A stretch of 44,636 nucleotides of DNA from NCBI RefSeq assembly GCF_009617585.1, contig NZ_WIXI01000032.1, positions 1-44,636 on the forward strand, in the 5' to 3' direction. This document shows, piece by piece, positions 1-8,864 of this stretch (position 1 is its first letter; each line of letters starts with the position of its first letter). The position numbers and the translations under genes are program-made. The DNA comes from Endobacterium cereale (GTDB taxonomy: Bacteria; Pseudomonadota; Alphaproteobacteria; Rhizobiales; Rhizobiaceae). The notes under the pieces are model-generated. The model saw only the letters and a list, made by a program, of their open reading frames with translations. It had not been told where the DNA came from and did not search any database.

Positions 1-434
1 CCTTCGATCAGACGGCCATTGCCTTTTGCGCGGCCACCTTCACCAAAACCGGTATCGAACAGAACGAGGTCGCTGCCGGTATTGATGGCAACCGGCGCGT
101 AGCTGTTGACGAACTGGTCAGTCGGCAGAAAGTTCTTTTCCAGAAGTGCTGCCACGGCATCCGGCGCCTGATCGGTACCAAAGGTTTCGTTCGGCTTCGG
201 CAGAGCGCCAAAACCGTCACGGATGGCGAGAACCTCGAAATCGCCGAGCTTGAAGCGGTTCACTTCCGGCGGCATGGCATGATCCATGGGTAATCCCTTG
301 TTGGCTTCGGCGCCGGAGGCGGCACCTTGGGCAGTCTGCGCATAGGCCTTGCCCGACAAAATGGCCGGCGCGGCCAAGACACCGAGACCGGCAGTTCCCA
401 GCATCGTCCTGCGATCAATCGTAAAGCGCGTCAT
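1..434 (-). CDS. Tat-exported MBL-fold metallo-hydrolase, 3' part beyond window
   Basis: The reading frame opens at 434 and runs off the left edge, so only the first 144 codons are visible. A GGAG sits 6 nt before the ATG. The N-terminus has a twin-arginine signal (DRRTMLG at residues 8-14), then a hydrophobic stretch and an AYAQ cleavage-like site, which suggests folded export to the periplasm. The mature part reads like an MBL-fold hydrolase: a conserved opening strand (FEVLAIRDGFG) and a later segment with LVLFDTGFGE, where this family has its first strand-turn motif. The zinc-binding HxHxDH would lie outside the window, so activity cannot be judged. It is divergent from the MFS gene at 647, and the 212-nt gap between them has a short inverted repeat (TCACG-CAGT-CGTGA, 523-536) that might be an operator. 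Substrate is unknown. Confidence 0.8.
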   Translation of the reverse strand, partial: MTRFTIDRRTMLGTAGLGVLAAPAILSGKAYAQTAQGAASGAEANKGLPMDHAMPPEVNRFKLGDFEVLAIRDGFGALPKPNETFGTDQAPDAVAALLEKNFLPTDQFVNSYAPVAINTGSDLVLFDTGFGEGGRAKGNGRLIE

Positions 435-646
435 GATGATCTCCATCGTTTCCATCGGCCGAGCGAAGGCAGGACCGTCCCGAGGCAGAAGATAGAATGA
501 CCATGTGACGGACAAGCCGGCGTCACGCAGTCGTGATGCGAAATGACAAAAGTTAGCCGAACATGATTGGCATGTCATCCATTCAGGCATAGAGATTTTC
601 CGGCCTTCTCCGCAGGCCTCAGCATCTTTTCCGTGAAGCGTCCCCG

Positions 647-2053
647 ATGAACCGCGCAGTGCCTCTCATTCTTGCCGTCGCTCTTTTCATGGAGCAGATG
701 GATTCCACCGTCATCGCCACCGCCCTGCCGACGATCGCGGCGGATCTCGGCGTCGGACCGATCACGCTCAAACTGGCGCTGACATCCTATATGGTGGCGC
801 TTGCCGTGTTCATTCCGATCAGCGGCTGGATGGCCGACACGTTCGGCGCCAAGAAGGTGTTCCGCTGCGCCATTCTTGTCTTCATGATCGGTTCGATCTT
901 CTGCGCCATTTCCGGAAACCTGATCGAATTCGTAATGGCGCGTTTCCTGCAGGGCATGGGTGGGGCAATGATGACGCCGGTCGGGCGACTGGTTCTGCTG
1001 CGCACCACCAAACGCAGCGATCTCGTTTCCGCCATGGCGCTTTTGACAATTCCAGCGCTTGTCGGCCCGCTCACCGGCCCGCCGATCGGTGGTTTCATCA
1101 CCACATACTTTTCCTGGCACTGGATTTTCATCATCAACATCCCGGTCGGCATTCTGGGACTGATCATGACCGGCATCTACCTGCCGGAAATCGAAAAACG
1201 CGCCTCGCTGCGCATCGATTTTCTCGGTTTTCTGCTCACCGCCTTTGCTGCGGCCGGCGTGGTGTTCGGCCTCTCCGTCATCGGCCTGCCGGCGCTGCCG
1301 CCGGCCGTCGGCATCTCGGCGACGCTCACCGGCATCGCCTGCGCCGTCGCTTACGTTTTTCACGCACGGCGGCATCCGTTCCCGATCCTCAACCTGCGGA
1401 TTTTCGAGAATGCGGCCTTCCGGGCAGCCACGATCGGCGGCACGATCTTTCGCATTTCGACGGGTGCGATCCCCTTCCTGATGCCGCTGATGCTGCAGCT
1501 CGCCTTCGGGCTCAACCCGTTCCAGTCGGGCCTGATCACCTTTGCCGGCGCCGGCGGTGCGCTGACGGTGAAATTCATCGCCAAGCGGGTCTATCGCGCC
1601 ATCGGCTTCAAGACGACGCTGATCTGCGCAGGGTGTGTCGGGGCGGTCACCACCGTGGTCAACGGCTTCTTCACGCCGCAGACGCCGCATATGGCGATCA
1701 TTCTTTTCCTGTTCATCTCGGGGCTGGCGCGGTCGTTCTTCTTCACCGGTGCCAATGCGCTGAGCTATTCGGAAATAGAGGATTCGCAGGCCAGTCAGGC
1801 GACCTCGATGTCCTCCGTACTGCAGCAGGTGAGCCTCGCGCTCGGTGTCGCCTTTGCCGCCTCCATTCTGGAGGCCGCATCCGCCATATCGGGCACGCAT
1901 CTGCAGCTGGCGGACTTTCATCTCGCCTTCTATGCCGTGTCCATCATGTCGCTTTTGGCGATCATTCCGCTGCTGCCGCTCGACAAATATGCCGGTGCGG
2001 TGGCGTCGGGCCATGGTGCGGGATTGCAGGCAAAACCGGCGCCGGGCGAGTGA
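647..2053 (+). CDS. MFS drug-efflux-type transporter (DHA2/EmrB-like)
   Basis: The 468-residue protein has the composition and length of a 14-helix DHA2 antiporter. The first helix carries the typical FMEQMDSTVIATALPTIA segment, and the loop after helix 2 has the MFS motif A region (SGWMADTFGAKKVF). Helix 5 carries PxxGPLTGPPIGGF-like motif C, diagnostic of proton-driven exporters. No strong Shine-Dalgarno is visible before the ATG (only GTGAAG about 10 nt upstream), but the N-terminus fits the family. The likely role is proton-coupled export of a drug or small organic compound across the inner membrane; the substrate cannot be read from the sequence. It stands alone, convergent with rlmE, with a palindromic repeat in the gap. 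Confidence 0.9.
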   Translation: MNRAVPLILAVALFMEQMDSTVIATALPTIAADLGVGPITLKLALTSYMVALAVFIPISGWMADTFGAKKVFRCAILVFMIGSIFCAISGNLIEFVMARFLQGMGGAMMTPVGRLVLLRTTKRSDLVSAMALLTIPALVGPLTGPPIGGFITTYFSWHWIFIINIPVGILGLIMTGIYLPEIEKRASLRIDFLGFLLTAFAAAGVVFGLSVIGLPALPPAVGISATLTGIACAVAYVFHARRHPFPILNLRIFENAAFRAATIGGTIFRISTGAIPFLMPLMLQLAFGLNPFQSGLITFAGAGGALTVKFIAKRVYRAIGFKTTLICAGCVGAVTTVVNGFFTPQTPHMAIILFLFISGLARSFFFTGANALSYSEIEDSQASQATSMSSVLQQVSLALGVAFAASILEAASAISGTHLQLADFHLAFYAVSIMSLLAIIPLLPLDKYAGAVASGHGAGLQAKPAPGE

Positions 2054-2083
2054 CGGGCAAAGGTCTGGCTCGGCTGCACTTCT

Positions 2084-2104
2084 CTTCTCCCCGCCGGGGA
2101 GAAG
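2084..2104. repeat. Perfect palindrome CTTCTCCCCG-C-CGGGGAGAAG
   Basis: Two 10-bp arms flank one central base, in the gap between the convergent MFS and rlmE genes. No T-run follows on either strand, so it is not a classical intrinsic terminator, though it could end or protect both transcripts. The same CTTCTCCCCG core is present in the long hairpin beside tRNA-His (19176-19230), which suggests a dispersed rhizobial intergenic palindrome. Confidence 0.75.
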
Positions 2105-2154
2105 ATGCTTGTGGCTTCAGCCTTGCCCCGAAGGCAACTGGCTGATGACAAAAA

Positions 2155-2913
2155 TCACCGGTCGTGGTCTTCTGCCCAGCCTTCGCGTTCATCCACATAT
2201 TCGGCAGTTTCATCGCGCGGATCGGACACATCCGCCTGACGGCCCTTAAAACCCTTGGCGAGCAGGAACATTTCCACCGATTCCTGGCGTGATGCGCCCG
2301 GCTTCACATGGATGACCTGCTTGAAATGCCTTTTCAGCATATCCAGCAGGTCCTTTTCCGTGCCGCCCTGAAACGTCTTGGCCAGAAAATGGCCGCCGGG
2401 GCCGAGCACCTCGATGGCGAAATAGGCCGCGACCTCGCACAGATGCATGGTGCGCAGGTGGTCGGTCCGGTGGTGACCGGTCGTGGGAGCCGCCATGTCG
2501 GAGACGACGAGATCCGGCGTGCCGCCGATCGCCTCGATCAGCTGGCGCGGCGCGTCATCGTCAAGAAAGTCCAGTTGCAGGATTTTGACACCCGGCAGCG
2601 GCGCCATTTCGAGAAAATCGATGGCGGCGACGCGGATGTCCTCATCGGTCGAATTGGTGACCTTGGCGGCGATCTGCGACCAGCTGCCCGGTGCAGCGCC
2701 AAGGTCGATGATACGCCGCGCGCCTTTGAGGATCTGATGTTTTTCATCGATCTCCAGAAGTTTGAAGGCCGCGCGGGCGCGATATCCTTCCAGCTTGGCG
2801 CGCTGCACATAAGGATCGTTGATATGGCGTTCCAGCCAACGTCTGGACGACGCTTTCAACTTGCCGCTTTTGACTTTTTGACCGAGCTTACGGCCAATGG
2901 GCGGTTTCGTCAT
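2155..2913 (-). CDS. rlmE: 23S rRNA 2'-O-ribose methyltransferase RlmE (FtsJ/RrmJ)
   Basis: This 252-residue cytosolic enzyme is expected to methylate the 2'-OH of U2552 (E. coli numbering) in the 23S rRNA A-loop using S-adenosylmethionine. The SAM-binding motif I is DLGAAPGSW (70-78). The K-D-K-E catalytic tetrad of the family is visible as Lys51 (RAAFKLLEI), Asp139 (VVSDMAAP), Lys179 (FLAKTFQG) and Glu214 (SVEMFLLAK). It is about 40 residues longer than E. coli RrmJ because of a basic N-terminal extension and an acidic C-terminal tail. Its ATG overlaps the stop of the upstream ppx-type gene by 4 nt (ATGA), so the two are almost certainly co-translated. Confidence 0.95.
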   Translation of the reverse strand: MTKPPIGRKLGQKVKSGKLKASSRRWLERHINDPYVQRAKLEGYRARAAFKLLEIDEKHQILKGARRIIDLGAAPGSWSQIAAKVTNSTDEDIRVAAIDFLEMAPLPGVKILQLDFLDDDAPRQLIEAIGGTPDLVVSDMAAPTTGHHRTDHLRTMHLCEVAAYFAIEVLGPGGHFLAKTFQGGTEKDLLDMLKRHFKQVIHVKPGASRQESVEMFLLAKGFKGRQADVSDPRDETAEYVDEREGWAEDHDR

Positions 2914-4703
2914 CGCCTTGCTCCTGAAGATTGCGGTGCCTGCTGCGTTTGGCGGGCGGGCTTTGCGCCGGTATCACCGTCCCGACGCTGCCTGTGCCTG
3001 CGCCAGACGCCGTCATCGGCCATCATTTCGGTCAGAATGCCCTCACGCAAGCCGCGATCGGCAACGCGCATGCGCGTGCTCGGCCAGCGACGGCGGATGG
3101 CTTCGAGAATGGCGCAGCCGGCCAGAACCAGATCGGCGCGATCCGGCCCGATGCAGGGATTGGCGGCACGGCCGGCAAAATCCCAGGACAGCAGCTTGTG
3201 CTGCATCGCATCGACTTCACTGTTCGACAGCCAGACGCCATCGACACGACGGCGATCATAACGCGGCAGGTCGAGATGCACGCCGGCAAGCGTGGTAACC
3301 GTGCCGGATGTGCCGATCAGGTAAAAGTCCTCAGGGCCTGCGCCGACATAATTCATGTCGATCGGCGGGCACTGGAATTTTTGCAGCATGCCCTCGACTT
3401 CAGTGACCATGGCCGAAAACACGTCCGGCGTGACATCGCGGCCGCCATGGCGTTCCGACAGGGTGACAACGCCGACCGGCAGCGAGGTCCAGTCGGTGAT
3501 ATGGCTGGCAAGGCGCGAGGAGCGCTGATCACCGATGCGGATGACGGCGATTTCCGACGAACCGCCGCCGATATCAAACAGAACGACGGAACGCGCTTCG
3601 CGACCGACGAGCGACGAGCAGCCCGACACGGCAAGCCGCGCCTCGGTCTCGCGATCGATGATCTCGAGTTCTAGGCCGGTCTCCGCTGTCACGCGGGACA
3701 GGAACAGTTCGCCGTTTTCGGCGGCGCGGCAGGCTTCGGTGGCGATCAGCCGCATGCGCTTGATCGGCCGGTTGGCGAGTTTCGAGGCGCAGACGCGTAG
3801 CGCATCCACCGCGCGGTCCATTGCATCTTCAGACAGCCGGCCGGTGGCGCCGAGCCCTTCCCCCAGACGCACGATGCGCGAAAACGCATCGATGACGCGA
3901 AAATGGCCGGGACGCGTCGGCTGGGCGATCAGGAGGCGGCAATTGTTGGTGCCGAGATCGAGCGCTGCGTAGAGATCCTCGTGCTGACCGGCATTTTCAC
4001 GCATACGATCATGCGGGCCCGTCTTTTCATGACCTCTATCATGTCTGGGCGAACGCGGGTCGAAGGCGGGATGCTGGCCGTGGCGCAGCTTTGCCTCGCG
4101 CGCCATGTCCGGCAGGGCGGCCACGGTTTCGCGGGCATCGCCCTTGCGCTGCGAATGCTGCTTGTCTGCATGCCTGTTATCCGCCTGCTTGCCGGCCGGC
4201 GCCAATGGGCGAACCTGCGGGCTGCGCTCATTGCGATTCTTGTTGCGGCGGCGATTGCGGTTCTTGCCGGCACCCTGCCCCTGCTTTTGCGGATGGTTCT
4301 GGCCGGAACCGGAACCATGACCTTCACCCGCCTGCGCAGCACCCGCCTGCCCAGACGCAACATGGCCTGCACCGCCATGCCCGGCAGGATGCGCGCCATG
4401 GTTCTGGCTGCGCGATGACGTATCGCCCTGTTCGTTTTTGGGGGACTGGTTGCCATCTGCCTGCTGGGAGGCCGCACCGCCACGCGAACGGCGACGCTTA
4501 CGCTTACGCGCAGGCATGCCGTCGTCATTCGTTTCAGGGCGTCTGGCTTCGCCGGTCACACCGGCTTCGCTACCACGCGCAGGTAGGGCCGCGGAACGGG
4601 GCTTGCCGTTCTGCTTTGCCTTGCGGCGCCTGCGGTTCTTGCCGCTGCGCCCTGCCGTCGACGCCCCGCCATCTGGCGGCTGGTTGCCGCTGTCGGGGTC
4701 CAT
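2910..4703 (-). CDS. ppx: Ppx/GppA-family phosphatase with long basic N-terminal tail
   Basis: The C-terminal 350 residues form an exopolyphosphatase/guanosine pentaphosphatase domain of the actin-like ATPase superfamily. Phosphate-1 motif [11 protein letters not shown] is at about residue 249, and the second phosphate loop is in [15 protein letters not shown]. Family members hydrolyse polyphosphate chains or the pppGpp 5' phosphate. The first ~245 residues are low complexity, rich in Arg, Lys, Gln, Gly and His (clusters such as [16 protein letters not shown] and [12 protein letters not shown]), and resemble a disordered nucleic-acid- or polyphosphate-binding tail. I chose ATG 4703 (MDPDSGNQ); the open frame continues to 4829 with a Cys-rich, unfamily-like sequence. 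It overlaps rlmE by 4 nt, so the pair forms an operon. Whether it is Ppx or GppA in activity is undecided. Confidence 0.85.
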   Translation of the reverse strand: MDPDSGNQPPDGGASTAGRSGKNRRRRKAKQNGKPRSAALPARGSEAGVTGEARRPETNDDGMPARKRKRRRSRGGAASQQADGNQSPKNEQGDTSSRSQNHGAHPAGHGGAGHVASGQAGAAQAGEGHGSGSGQNHPQKQGQGAGKNRNRRRNKNRNERSPQVRPLAPAGKQADNRHADKQHSQRKGDARETVAALPDMAREAKLRHGQHPAFDPRSPRHDRGHEKTGPHDRMRENAGQHEDLYAALDLGTNNCRLLIAQPTRPGHFRVIDAFSRIVRLGEGLGATGRLSEDAMDRAVDALRVCASKLANRPIKRMRLIATEACRAAENGELFLSRVTAETGLELEIIDRETEARLAVSGCSSLVGREARSVVLFDIGGGSSEIAVIRIGDQRSSRLASHITDWTSLPVGVVTLSERHGGRDVTPDVFSAMVTEVEGMLQKFQCPPIDMNYVGAGPEDFYLIGTSGTVTTLAGVHLDLPRYDRRRVDGVWLSNSEVDAMQHKLLSWDFAGRAANPCIGPDRADLVLAGCAILEAIRRRWPSTRMRVADRGLREGILTEMMADDGVWRRHRQRRDGDTGAKPARQTQQAPQSSGARR

Positions 4704-4906
4704 CACTGATCTTTTCCGTCTCGCCGCGCAAGAACCCCGTGAAATGGGACTGCCGCAGGCATCTGGTGTTTCGTTGGCAATAGGATAACAGCGACGGGCA
4801 CTTTCGCCAATGCCTTTTTGGCCGCACATGGTGATGGCTTAAGCATGGCATGCGGCAATCATCCACAGGGATGAAAAATTGGATGAAAGTTTTTTGAAAA
4901 CGGTAT

Positions 4907-4934
4907 TTGCAATCTGAAAAACTTTGGTTATAAG
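4907..4934 (+). promoter_or_regulatory. Probable sigma-70 promoter of tRNA-Gln
   Basis: TTGCAA (4907-4912) and TATAAG (4929-4934) are separated by 16 nt and lie 40 nt before the mature tRNA 5' end. The surrounding DNA is AT-rich. The same TTGCAA -35 type occurs upstream of tRNA-His in this window. Confidence 0.55.
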
Positions 4935-4973
4935 CGCCGCACACCGACGAACCGGCGACAAGCCGTTTCCTGC

Positions 4974-5047
4974 TGGGGAATAGTTCAACGGTAGAACGAC
5001 GGACTCTGACTCCGTTAATCTTGGTTCGAATCCAGGTTCCCCAGCCA
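4974..5047 (+). tRNA. tRNA-Gln (anticodon CTG)
   Basis: The 74-nt gene folds as a cloverleaf. The acceptor arm is TGGGGAA/TTCCCCA with discriminator G and an encoded CCA (5045-5047). The anticodon stem ACGGA/TCCGT holds loop CTCTGAC, so the anticodon is CTG, reading CAG. The T loop is TTCGAAT. The U1-A72 pair is characteristic of bacterial tRNA-Gln. Confidence 0.97.
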
Positions 5048-5110
5048 ATTTCTCTTTCCACATCCATTTCCAGACTTCGCCGTCACCTGAATTCGCTCGT
5101 CCGCGCGACA

Positions 5111-5398
5111 TCAGATGATCGCGACCCGGTCGCCGAATGGTGTGTCATCGTCGAAATTCTGTGAACCGATGCGTTCGCTTTCGCCCGACAATAGCGCCTC
5201 ATCCGCCTCCTCACGCGCATGATCCTCACTATCGCCTTCCGTCACATCCCGTTTCCGCTCCTCCTGATCCGCTGTCATGCGATCCTGCCGGGCAGCAACC
5301 CAGGCATTATCCGGCTCCGAGGTGATCGACAGGCTATGATCGATCCGGGTTGCCTCGGACGCAGCGCTTGCGGATATGCGGGCTACGGGCTTGACCAT
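5111..5398 (-). CDS. Small acidic conserved-looking hypothetical protein (95 aa)
   Basis: A good AGGAG lies 8 nt before the ATG at 5398, which favours a real gene. The protein is hydrophilic and acidic, with a charged middle (EERKRDVTEGDSEDHAREE) and a terminal motif DDDTPFGDRVAII. It has no signal peptide, no membrane segment and no cysteine. I do not recognise a family. It lies between tRNA-Gln and the Lrp-type regulator and shares the strand of the latter, 89 nt downstream of that gene's stop... more exactly, it begins 89 nt before it on the map and is transcribed after it. Function unknown; it is probably cytosolic and disordered. Confidence 0.65.
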   Translation of the reverse strand: MVKPVARISASAASEATRIDHSLSITSEPDNAWVAARQDRMTADQEERKRDVTEGDSEDHAREEADEALLSGESERIGSQNFDDDTPFGDRVAII

Positions 5399-5487
5399 GC
5401 GCTTTCTCCTGCCGTGTCTTCATGCGAAAAACCAGCACTCTCAGGAGATGAGATAGGCTAGCTTGATGATCATGCAAGCATGACAGG

Positions 5488-5949
5488 TTAGCGCCGCGCT
5501 TTCGGCCGGGTCGCCAGCACGTTGCGGATGGAAAAGCTGGAATGGATGCGCAGCACGCCGGGTAGCGCGGAAAGGATTTCCTTGTGGATGCGCTCGAATT
5601 CCAGCGCGCTCTCCACCTCCACCCGCAGCAGATAGTCGGAATCGCCGGTCATCAGAAAACATTCGCGGATTTCCGGGTGTTTGCGGATCGCCGCCTCGAA
5701 GCGGTTCAGGTGATCCTCCGTCTGGCGCTCCAGTGTGATGTTGATGATCACCGCGATCGTGTTGCCGCCGGCACTCTCGATCAGCGCCGTATAACCCTTG
5801 ATCACGCCCGCCTTTTCCAGAAGGTTGATGCGGCGCAGGCAGGCCGACGGCGACAGGCCGACTTCGGCAGCGATCTTGGCATTGCTCATGCGCGCATTGA
5901 GGCGTAGCAGGCGGATGATATCGCGGTCGGTGGCATCGATGGCGGACAT
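5488..5949 (-). CDS. Lrp/AsnC-family regulator, probable dadA regulator
   Basis: The 153-residue protein has the Lrp layout: an N-terminal winged HTH (IDATDRDIIRLLRLNARMSNAKIAAEVGLSP segment, residues 3-35) followed by a RAM/AsnC ligand-binding domain with ITLERQTEDHLNRFE and the acidic GDSDYLLRVEV motif. Such proteins bind amino acids and form octamers that wrap DNA. I chose ATG 5949 because homologous sequence begins there and a GGA lies 9 nt upstream; ATG 5958 and a longer frame to 6009 are possible. It is divergent from dadA, the common arrangement of alanine-responsive Lrp regulators (DadR/BkdR-like), and the intervening DNA has repeated TGATCA sites. Ligand is inferred, not shown. Confidence 0.9.
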   Translation of the reverse strand: MSAIDATDRDIIRLLRLNARMSNAKIAAEVGLSPSACLRRINLLEKAGVIKGYTALIESAGGNTIAVIINITLERQTEDHLNRFEAAIRKHPEIRECFLMTGDSDYLLRVEVESALEFERIHKEILSALPGVLRIHSSFSIRNVLATRPKARR

Positions 5950-6002
5950 GCTGATCATTCCATAGATTCGAACATCATTCCGAAAAACATGTCTATGCAC
6001 AA

Positions 6003-6070
6003 TGATCAAGCAATAATCGGCGGGATATTGCGTGATCGTTTCAATAAGCTGCTCTGATCAAGTCAATAAT
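6003..6070. promoter_or_regulatory. Candidate Lrp-type operator array (TGATCA repeats)
   Basis: Two near-identical direct repeats, TGATCAAGCAATAAT (6003-6017) and TGATCAAGTCAATAAT (6055-6070), begin 52 bp apart, about five helical turns. A related TGATCG lies between them (6033-6038) and another TGATCA is at 5952-5957, next to the regulator's start codon. In-phase repeated sites fit the DNA wrapping of Lrp octamers. This is inference from spacing and context. Confidence 0.45.
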
Positions 6071-6157
6071 GACGGGAACGGGTGATGCAGAGTGGTTTCA
6101 AGGCGTGTTCGAACGCTACTGCCGCAGTGCGGACTCGGCCAAAACTGTGTTTTGCAG

Positions 6158-6163
6158 TATAGT
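6158..6163 (+). promoter_or_regulatory. Possible -10 element of dadA
   Basis: TATAGT lies 31 nt before the dadA ATG. No good -35 is found 16-18 nt upstream, which would fit a promoter that needs an activator such as the adjacent Lrp-type protein. Weak evidence. Confidence 0.3.
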
Positions 6164-6194
6164 GGCCTTTCCGGCATGAAACACTGAGGACCGC

Positions 6195-7445
6195 ATGAAA
6201 GTCTCCATTCTCGGCGCCGGCATTATCGGCGTGACATCCGCCTATCAGCTCGCCAAGGCCGGACATGAGGTGACGGTCATCGACCGCCAGCCGGGTCCGG
6301 CGCTGGAAACCAGCTTTGCCAATGCCGGCGAAGTGTCCTTCGGTTATTGCTCGCCCTGGGCCGCCCCTGGCATTCCGCAGAAGGCGATGAAATGGCTGTT
6401 TATGAAACATGCACCGCTCATCCTGCGTCCGAAAATGGACGCGGCGATGTTGTCGTGGATGCTCAAAATGCTGATGAACTGTACCTCGGACCGTTACGCC
6501 ATCAACAAGAGCCGGATGTTGCGCCTGGCCGATTATGCCCGCATCACGCTTGCCGATGTGCGTCAAGAGACCGGCATCGCCTATGACGAGCGCATGCAGG
6601 GCACGCTGCAGCTTTTTCGCACACAGGAACAGCTGGATGCGTCTGCAAAAGACGTGAAGGCGCTGGCCGCCGACGGTGTGCCGTATGAAGTGCTGGACCG
6701 TGACGGCTGCGTGCGCGTTGAACCCGCATTGTCGCATGTGCGCCACAAGATGGTCGGCGGGCTTTTGACCCCGAAGGACGAAACCGGCGACTGTTTCAAG
6801 TTCACCAATGCGCTGGCGGCAAAAGCCGAGGCGATGGGCGTGAAGTTTCTCTGGGGCCACACGATCAAGGCTGTCGATATTTCCGGCGGCGCGGTGTCCG
6901 GCGTTCATACCGACAAGGGCGACATCAAGTCGGATGCCGTCGTGGTGGCGCTCGGCTCCTATTCACCGCTGCTGGTCAAATCCTTCGGCATCAATCTGCC
7001 GGTCTATCCGGTCAAGGGTTATTCGCTGACCATTCCGATCACCGACGTTACGCGCGCGCCTGAATCGACGGTGATGGACGAAACCTACAAGATCGCCATC
7101 ACCCGGCTCGGCGACCGGATCCGCGTGGGCGGCATGGCCGAGATTTCCGGTTACACCAATGATCTGGGCCTTGCCCGCCGCCGCACGCTGGAACATTCCG
7201 TCATGGACCTGTTTCCGGGCGGCGAGGTCGGCAAGGGCGAGTTCTGGTCGGGCCTTCGCCCGATGACGCCGGATGGCACGCCGATCATCGGCAAGACCCA
7301 TATTGCCGGCCTCTATCTCAATACCGGCCATGGCACGCTGGGCTGGACGATGAGCACCGGTTCGGCGCGCGTGATCGCCGATCTCGTCAGCGGCCGCACA
7401 CCGGAAATCGATGCGAGCGACCTTTCCGTCAGCCGCTACGCCTGA
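6195..7445 (+). CDS. dadA: D-amino acid dehydrogenase small subunit
   Basis: DadA oxidatively deaminates D-amino acids, chiefly D-alanine, to 2-oxo acids and passes electrons to the membrane quinone pool. The 416-residue length matches the family. The FAD-binding Rossmann motif GAGIIG is at 7-12, followed by [18 protein letters not shown], ending in the acidic residue that binds the ribose. The segment [22 protein letters not shown] is typical of DadA, as is the C-terminal [16 protein letters not shown] with [18 protein letters not shown] lies 6 nt before the ATG. The divergent Lrp-type regulator supports alanine catabolism. No alanine racemase gene (dadX) follows, so only half of the classical dad operon is here. 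Confidence 0.94.
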   Translation: MKVSILGAGIIGVTSAYQLAKAGHEVTVIDRQPGPALETSFANAGEVSFGYCSPWAAPGIPQKAMKWLFMKHAPLILRPKMDAAMLSWMLKMLMNCTSDRYAINKSRMLRLADYARITLADVRQETGIAYDERMQGTLQLFRTQEQLDASAKDVKALAADGVPYEVLDRDGCVRVEPALSHVRHKMVGGLLTPKDETGDCFKFTNALAAKAEAMGVKFLWGHTIKAVDISGGAVSGVHTDKGDIKSDAVVVALGSYSPLLVKSFGINLPVYPVKGYSLTIPITDVTRAPESTVMDETYKIAITRLGDRIRVGGMAEISGYTNDLGLARRRTLEHSVMDLFPGGEVGKGEFWSGLRPMTPDGTPIIGKTHIAGLYLNTGHGTLGWTMSTGSARVIADLVSGRTPEIDASDLSVSRYA

Positions 7446-7459
7446 ATTTAGTCCGGCAC

Positions 7460-7480
7460 GGCGGCGCCTACCGCGCCGCC
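7460..7480. terminator. GC-rich hairpin between convergent dadA and tautomerase
   Basis: GGCGGCGC and GCGCCGCC form an 8-bp stem around loop CTACC. It sits 15 nt after the dadA stop and 13 nt after the stop of the opposing gene, so it could serve both. It lacks a U-tract, so termination strength is uncertain. Confidence 0.5.
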
Positions 7481-7492
7481 CGCCCTCACCAC

Positions 7493-7726
7493 TTAGGCTA
7501 AGGGATCGTAACCCGGCTTCTTGTAGATGAGGTCCGGCTTGCCGGCGATGTCGGGCTGATAGACCTTTTCGACCCAATCCGAGGGATCGACATCCTCGAT
7601 GGCCACCGAAATCGACTTTTCCGTCGAACCGATCGCCGTCATCAGCGCTTTCTGGATTTCCAGCGCCAGCGCCTGCTTCTGCTCTTCCGTCTTGCCGGCA
7701 TACATTTTCACGACCACGTGCGGCAT
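7493..7726 (-). CDS. 4-oxalocrotonate tautomerase-like enzyme (PptA type)
   Basis: The 77-residue protein begins MPHVVVKMY, so Pro2 becomes the N-terminal catalytic proline after Met removal, the hallmark of this superfamily. The pattern GKTEEQKQALALEIQKALMTAIG matches the first beta-alpha unit, and VAIEDVDPSDWVEKVYQPDI resembles the PptA/YdcE subgroup. An excellent AAGGAGG lies 6 nt before the ATG at 7726; the frame is open further upstream but without similarity. It should act as a small oligomeric cytosolic keto-enol tautomerase; the natural substrate is unknown. It is divergent from a TetR regulator (110-nt gap), which may control it. Confidence 0.88.
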   Translation of the reverse strand: MPHVVVKMYAGKTEEQKQALALEIQKALMTAIGSTEKSISVAIEDVDPSDWVEKVYQPDIAGKPDLIYKKPGYDPLA

Positions 7727-7836
7727 GGGGCCTCCTTGTCTGTTTTCCGGCGTTTTGTTGATGACCGGATATGTCTCGATTACAACATTGCCGCAGCACG
7801 ACAATCCCGAAATTCGAGCCGATAGCGAGAGAGCAC

Positions 7837-8493
7837 ATGGACAACACGGCAGCACCGGCCGCCGGAAGGACACGCAGGAACGATCCCGACAAGACGAAAC
7901 AGGATATTCTTGCTGTCGCGACCGCCGAATTCGCCGAATTTGGCCTGGCCGGTGCCCGTATCGATGCGATCGCGGAAAAGACCAGAACATCCAAGCGGAT
8001 GATCTACTATTATTTCGGCGGCAAGGAAGAGCTGTATCTTGCCGTTCTGGAACGCGCCTACCAACGCACCCGCTCGCGTGAAGACGACCTTCAGCTTGCC
8101 GCCATGCCTCCGGCAGACGCCTTGCGAGAACTCATCCACAGCACGTTCGATTATGATGAGCAGAACCCGGATTTCATCCGCATCGTCATCGGCGAGAACA
8201 TCAACAATGCGATGCACATGAAGCGCTCGGCGGAACTTAACGAACTCAACATATCCGTCATTCGCGTTCTCGATGATATTCTCTGTCGTGGATACAGGGA
8301 CGGTGTTTTCTGTCGCAGGATCGATCCGCTCGACCTGCATATGATGATCAGTGCGCTCTGTTTTTTCCGTGTTTCCAACCGTCACACCTTTGGTGCGCTG
8401 TTCCGTTGCGACCTGTCGGAACCGGAGACCTACGAGCGCCACCGCCGGATGGCGGCCGATACGATACTGGCCTATCTCACCCAACAAGCATGA
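7837..8493 (+). CDS. TetR/AcrR-family transcriptional regulator
   Basis: The 218-residue protein has a TetR N-terminal HTH: ILAVATAEFAEFGLAGARIDAIAEKTRTS then KRMIYYYFGGKEELYLAVLER (about residues 23-68). The C-terminal half (IRIVIGENINNAMHM ... MMISALCFFRVSNRHTFGALF) resembles the TetR_C domain of RutR/NemR-like regulators; in RutR this part binds the ligand. I chose ATG 7837, preceded by GAGAGAG, although the frame opens at 7771. It is divergent from the tautomerase gene, so autoregulation and control of that gene are likely. Ligand unknown. Confidence 0.9.
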   Translation: MDNTAAPAAGRTRRNDPDKTKQDILAVATAEFAEFGLAGARIDAIAEKTRTSKRMIYYYFGGKEELYLAVLERAYQRTRSREDDLQLAAMPPADALRELIHSTFDYDEQNPDFIRIVIGENINNAMHMKRSAELNELNISVIRVLDDILCRGYRDGVFCRRIDPLDLHMMISALCFFRVSNRHTFGALFRCDLSEPETYERHRRMAADTILAYLTQQA

Positions 8494-8619
8494 GCGGCCT
8501 CATGACTTCGGACATGGAACCCTGAAGCAAAAGACGCGTTGCTGCAGCAAGTCAATTTCCAAAGGCTGCGGGCGCGCGGGTGGAGGAGACGCCCGAAAGC
8601 CCCGAATTGGAGGTGCAGC

Positions 8620-8847
8620 ATGCCGTTTGCGTCCAACGACATCATCGACAGCAAAGATCTGTCGTTTCTACATGAGGTTCTGACCGAGGTCTGCCGCGAG
8701 CGCGATATCGCGCCGGGCAGCCCGGAAGAAAAGGCGGTGGCCGATCAGTTGATCAACTGGTTCCTGTTCGGCATCCGCAACGGAGACGAACTCAAGTCGA
8801 TGCTAGATCCGATGATCGGGCCGGAGACAGCCGCGACAGGCACGTGA
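8620..8847 (+). CDS. Small conserved-looking hypothetical protein (75 aa)
   Basis: A GGAGG lies 5 nt before the ATG at 8620; the longer frame from 8539 has an implausible Arg/Trp-rich start. The protein is predicted helical and cytosolic, with FLHEVLTEVCRERDIAPGSPEEKAVADQLINWFLFGIRNGDEL. This pattern, a helical segment with a central W-F-x-x-G-I-R, looks like small rhizobial proteins annotated without function. It lies 126 nt after the TetR gene on the same strand. I do not know its role. Confidence 0.7.
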   Translation: MPFASNDIIDSKDLSFLHEVLTEVCRERDIAPGSPEEKAVADQLINWFLFGIRNGDELKSMLDPMIGPETAATGT

Positions 8848-8864
8848 GCGCAGGCCTGCCTCCC

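Noticed and set aside
575..2014. Long antisense open frame across the MFS gene
   Set aside because: It is the mirror of a high-GC gene. Its product is Arg/Gly/Asp/His-rich without fold or motif, whereas the other strand gives a clear transporter.
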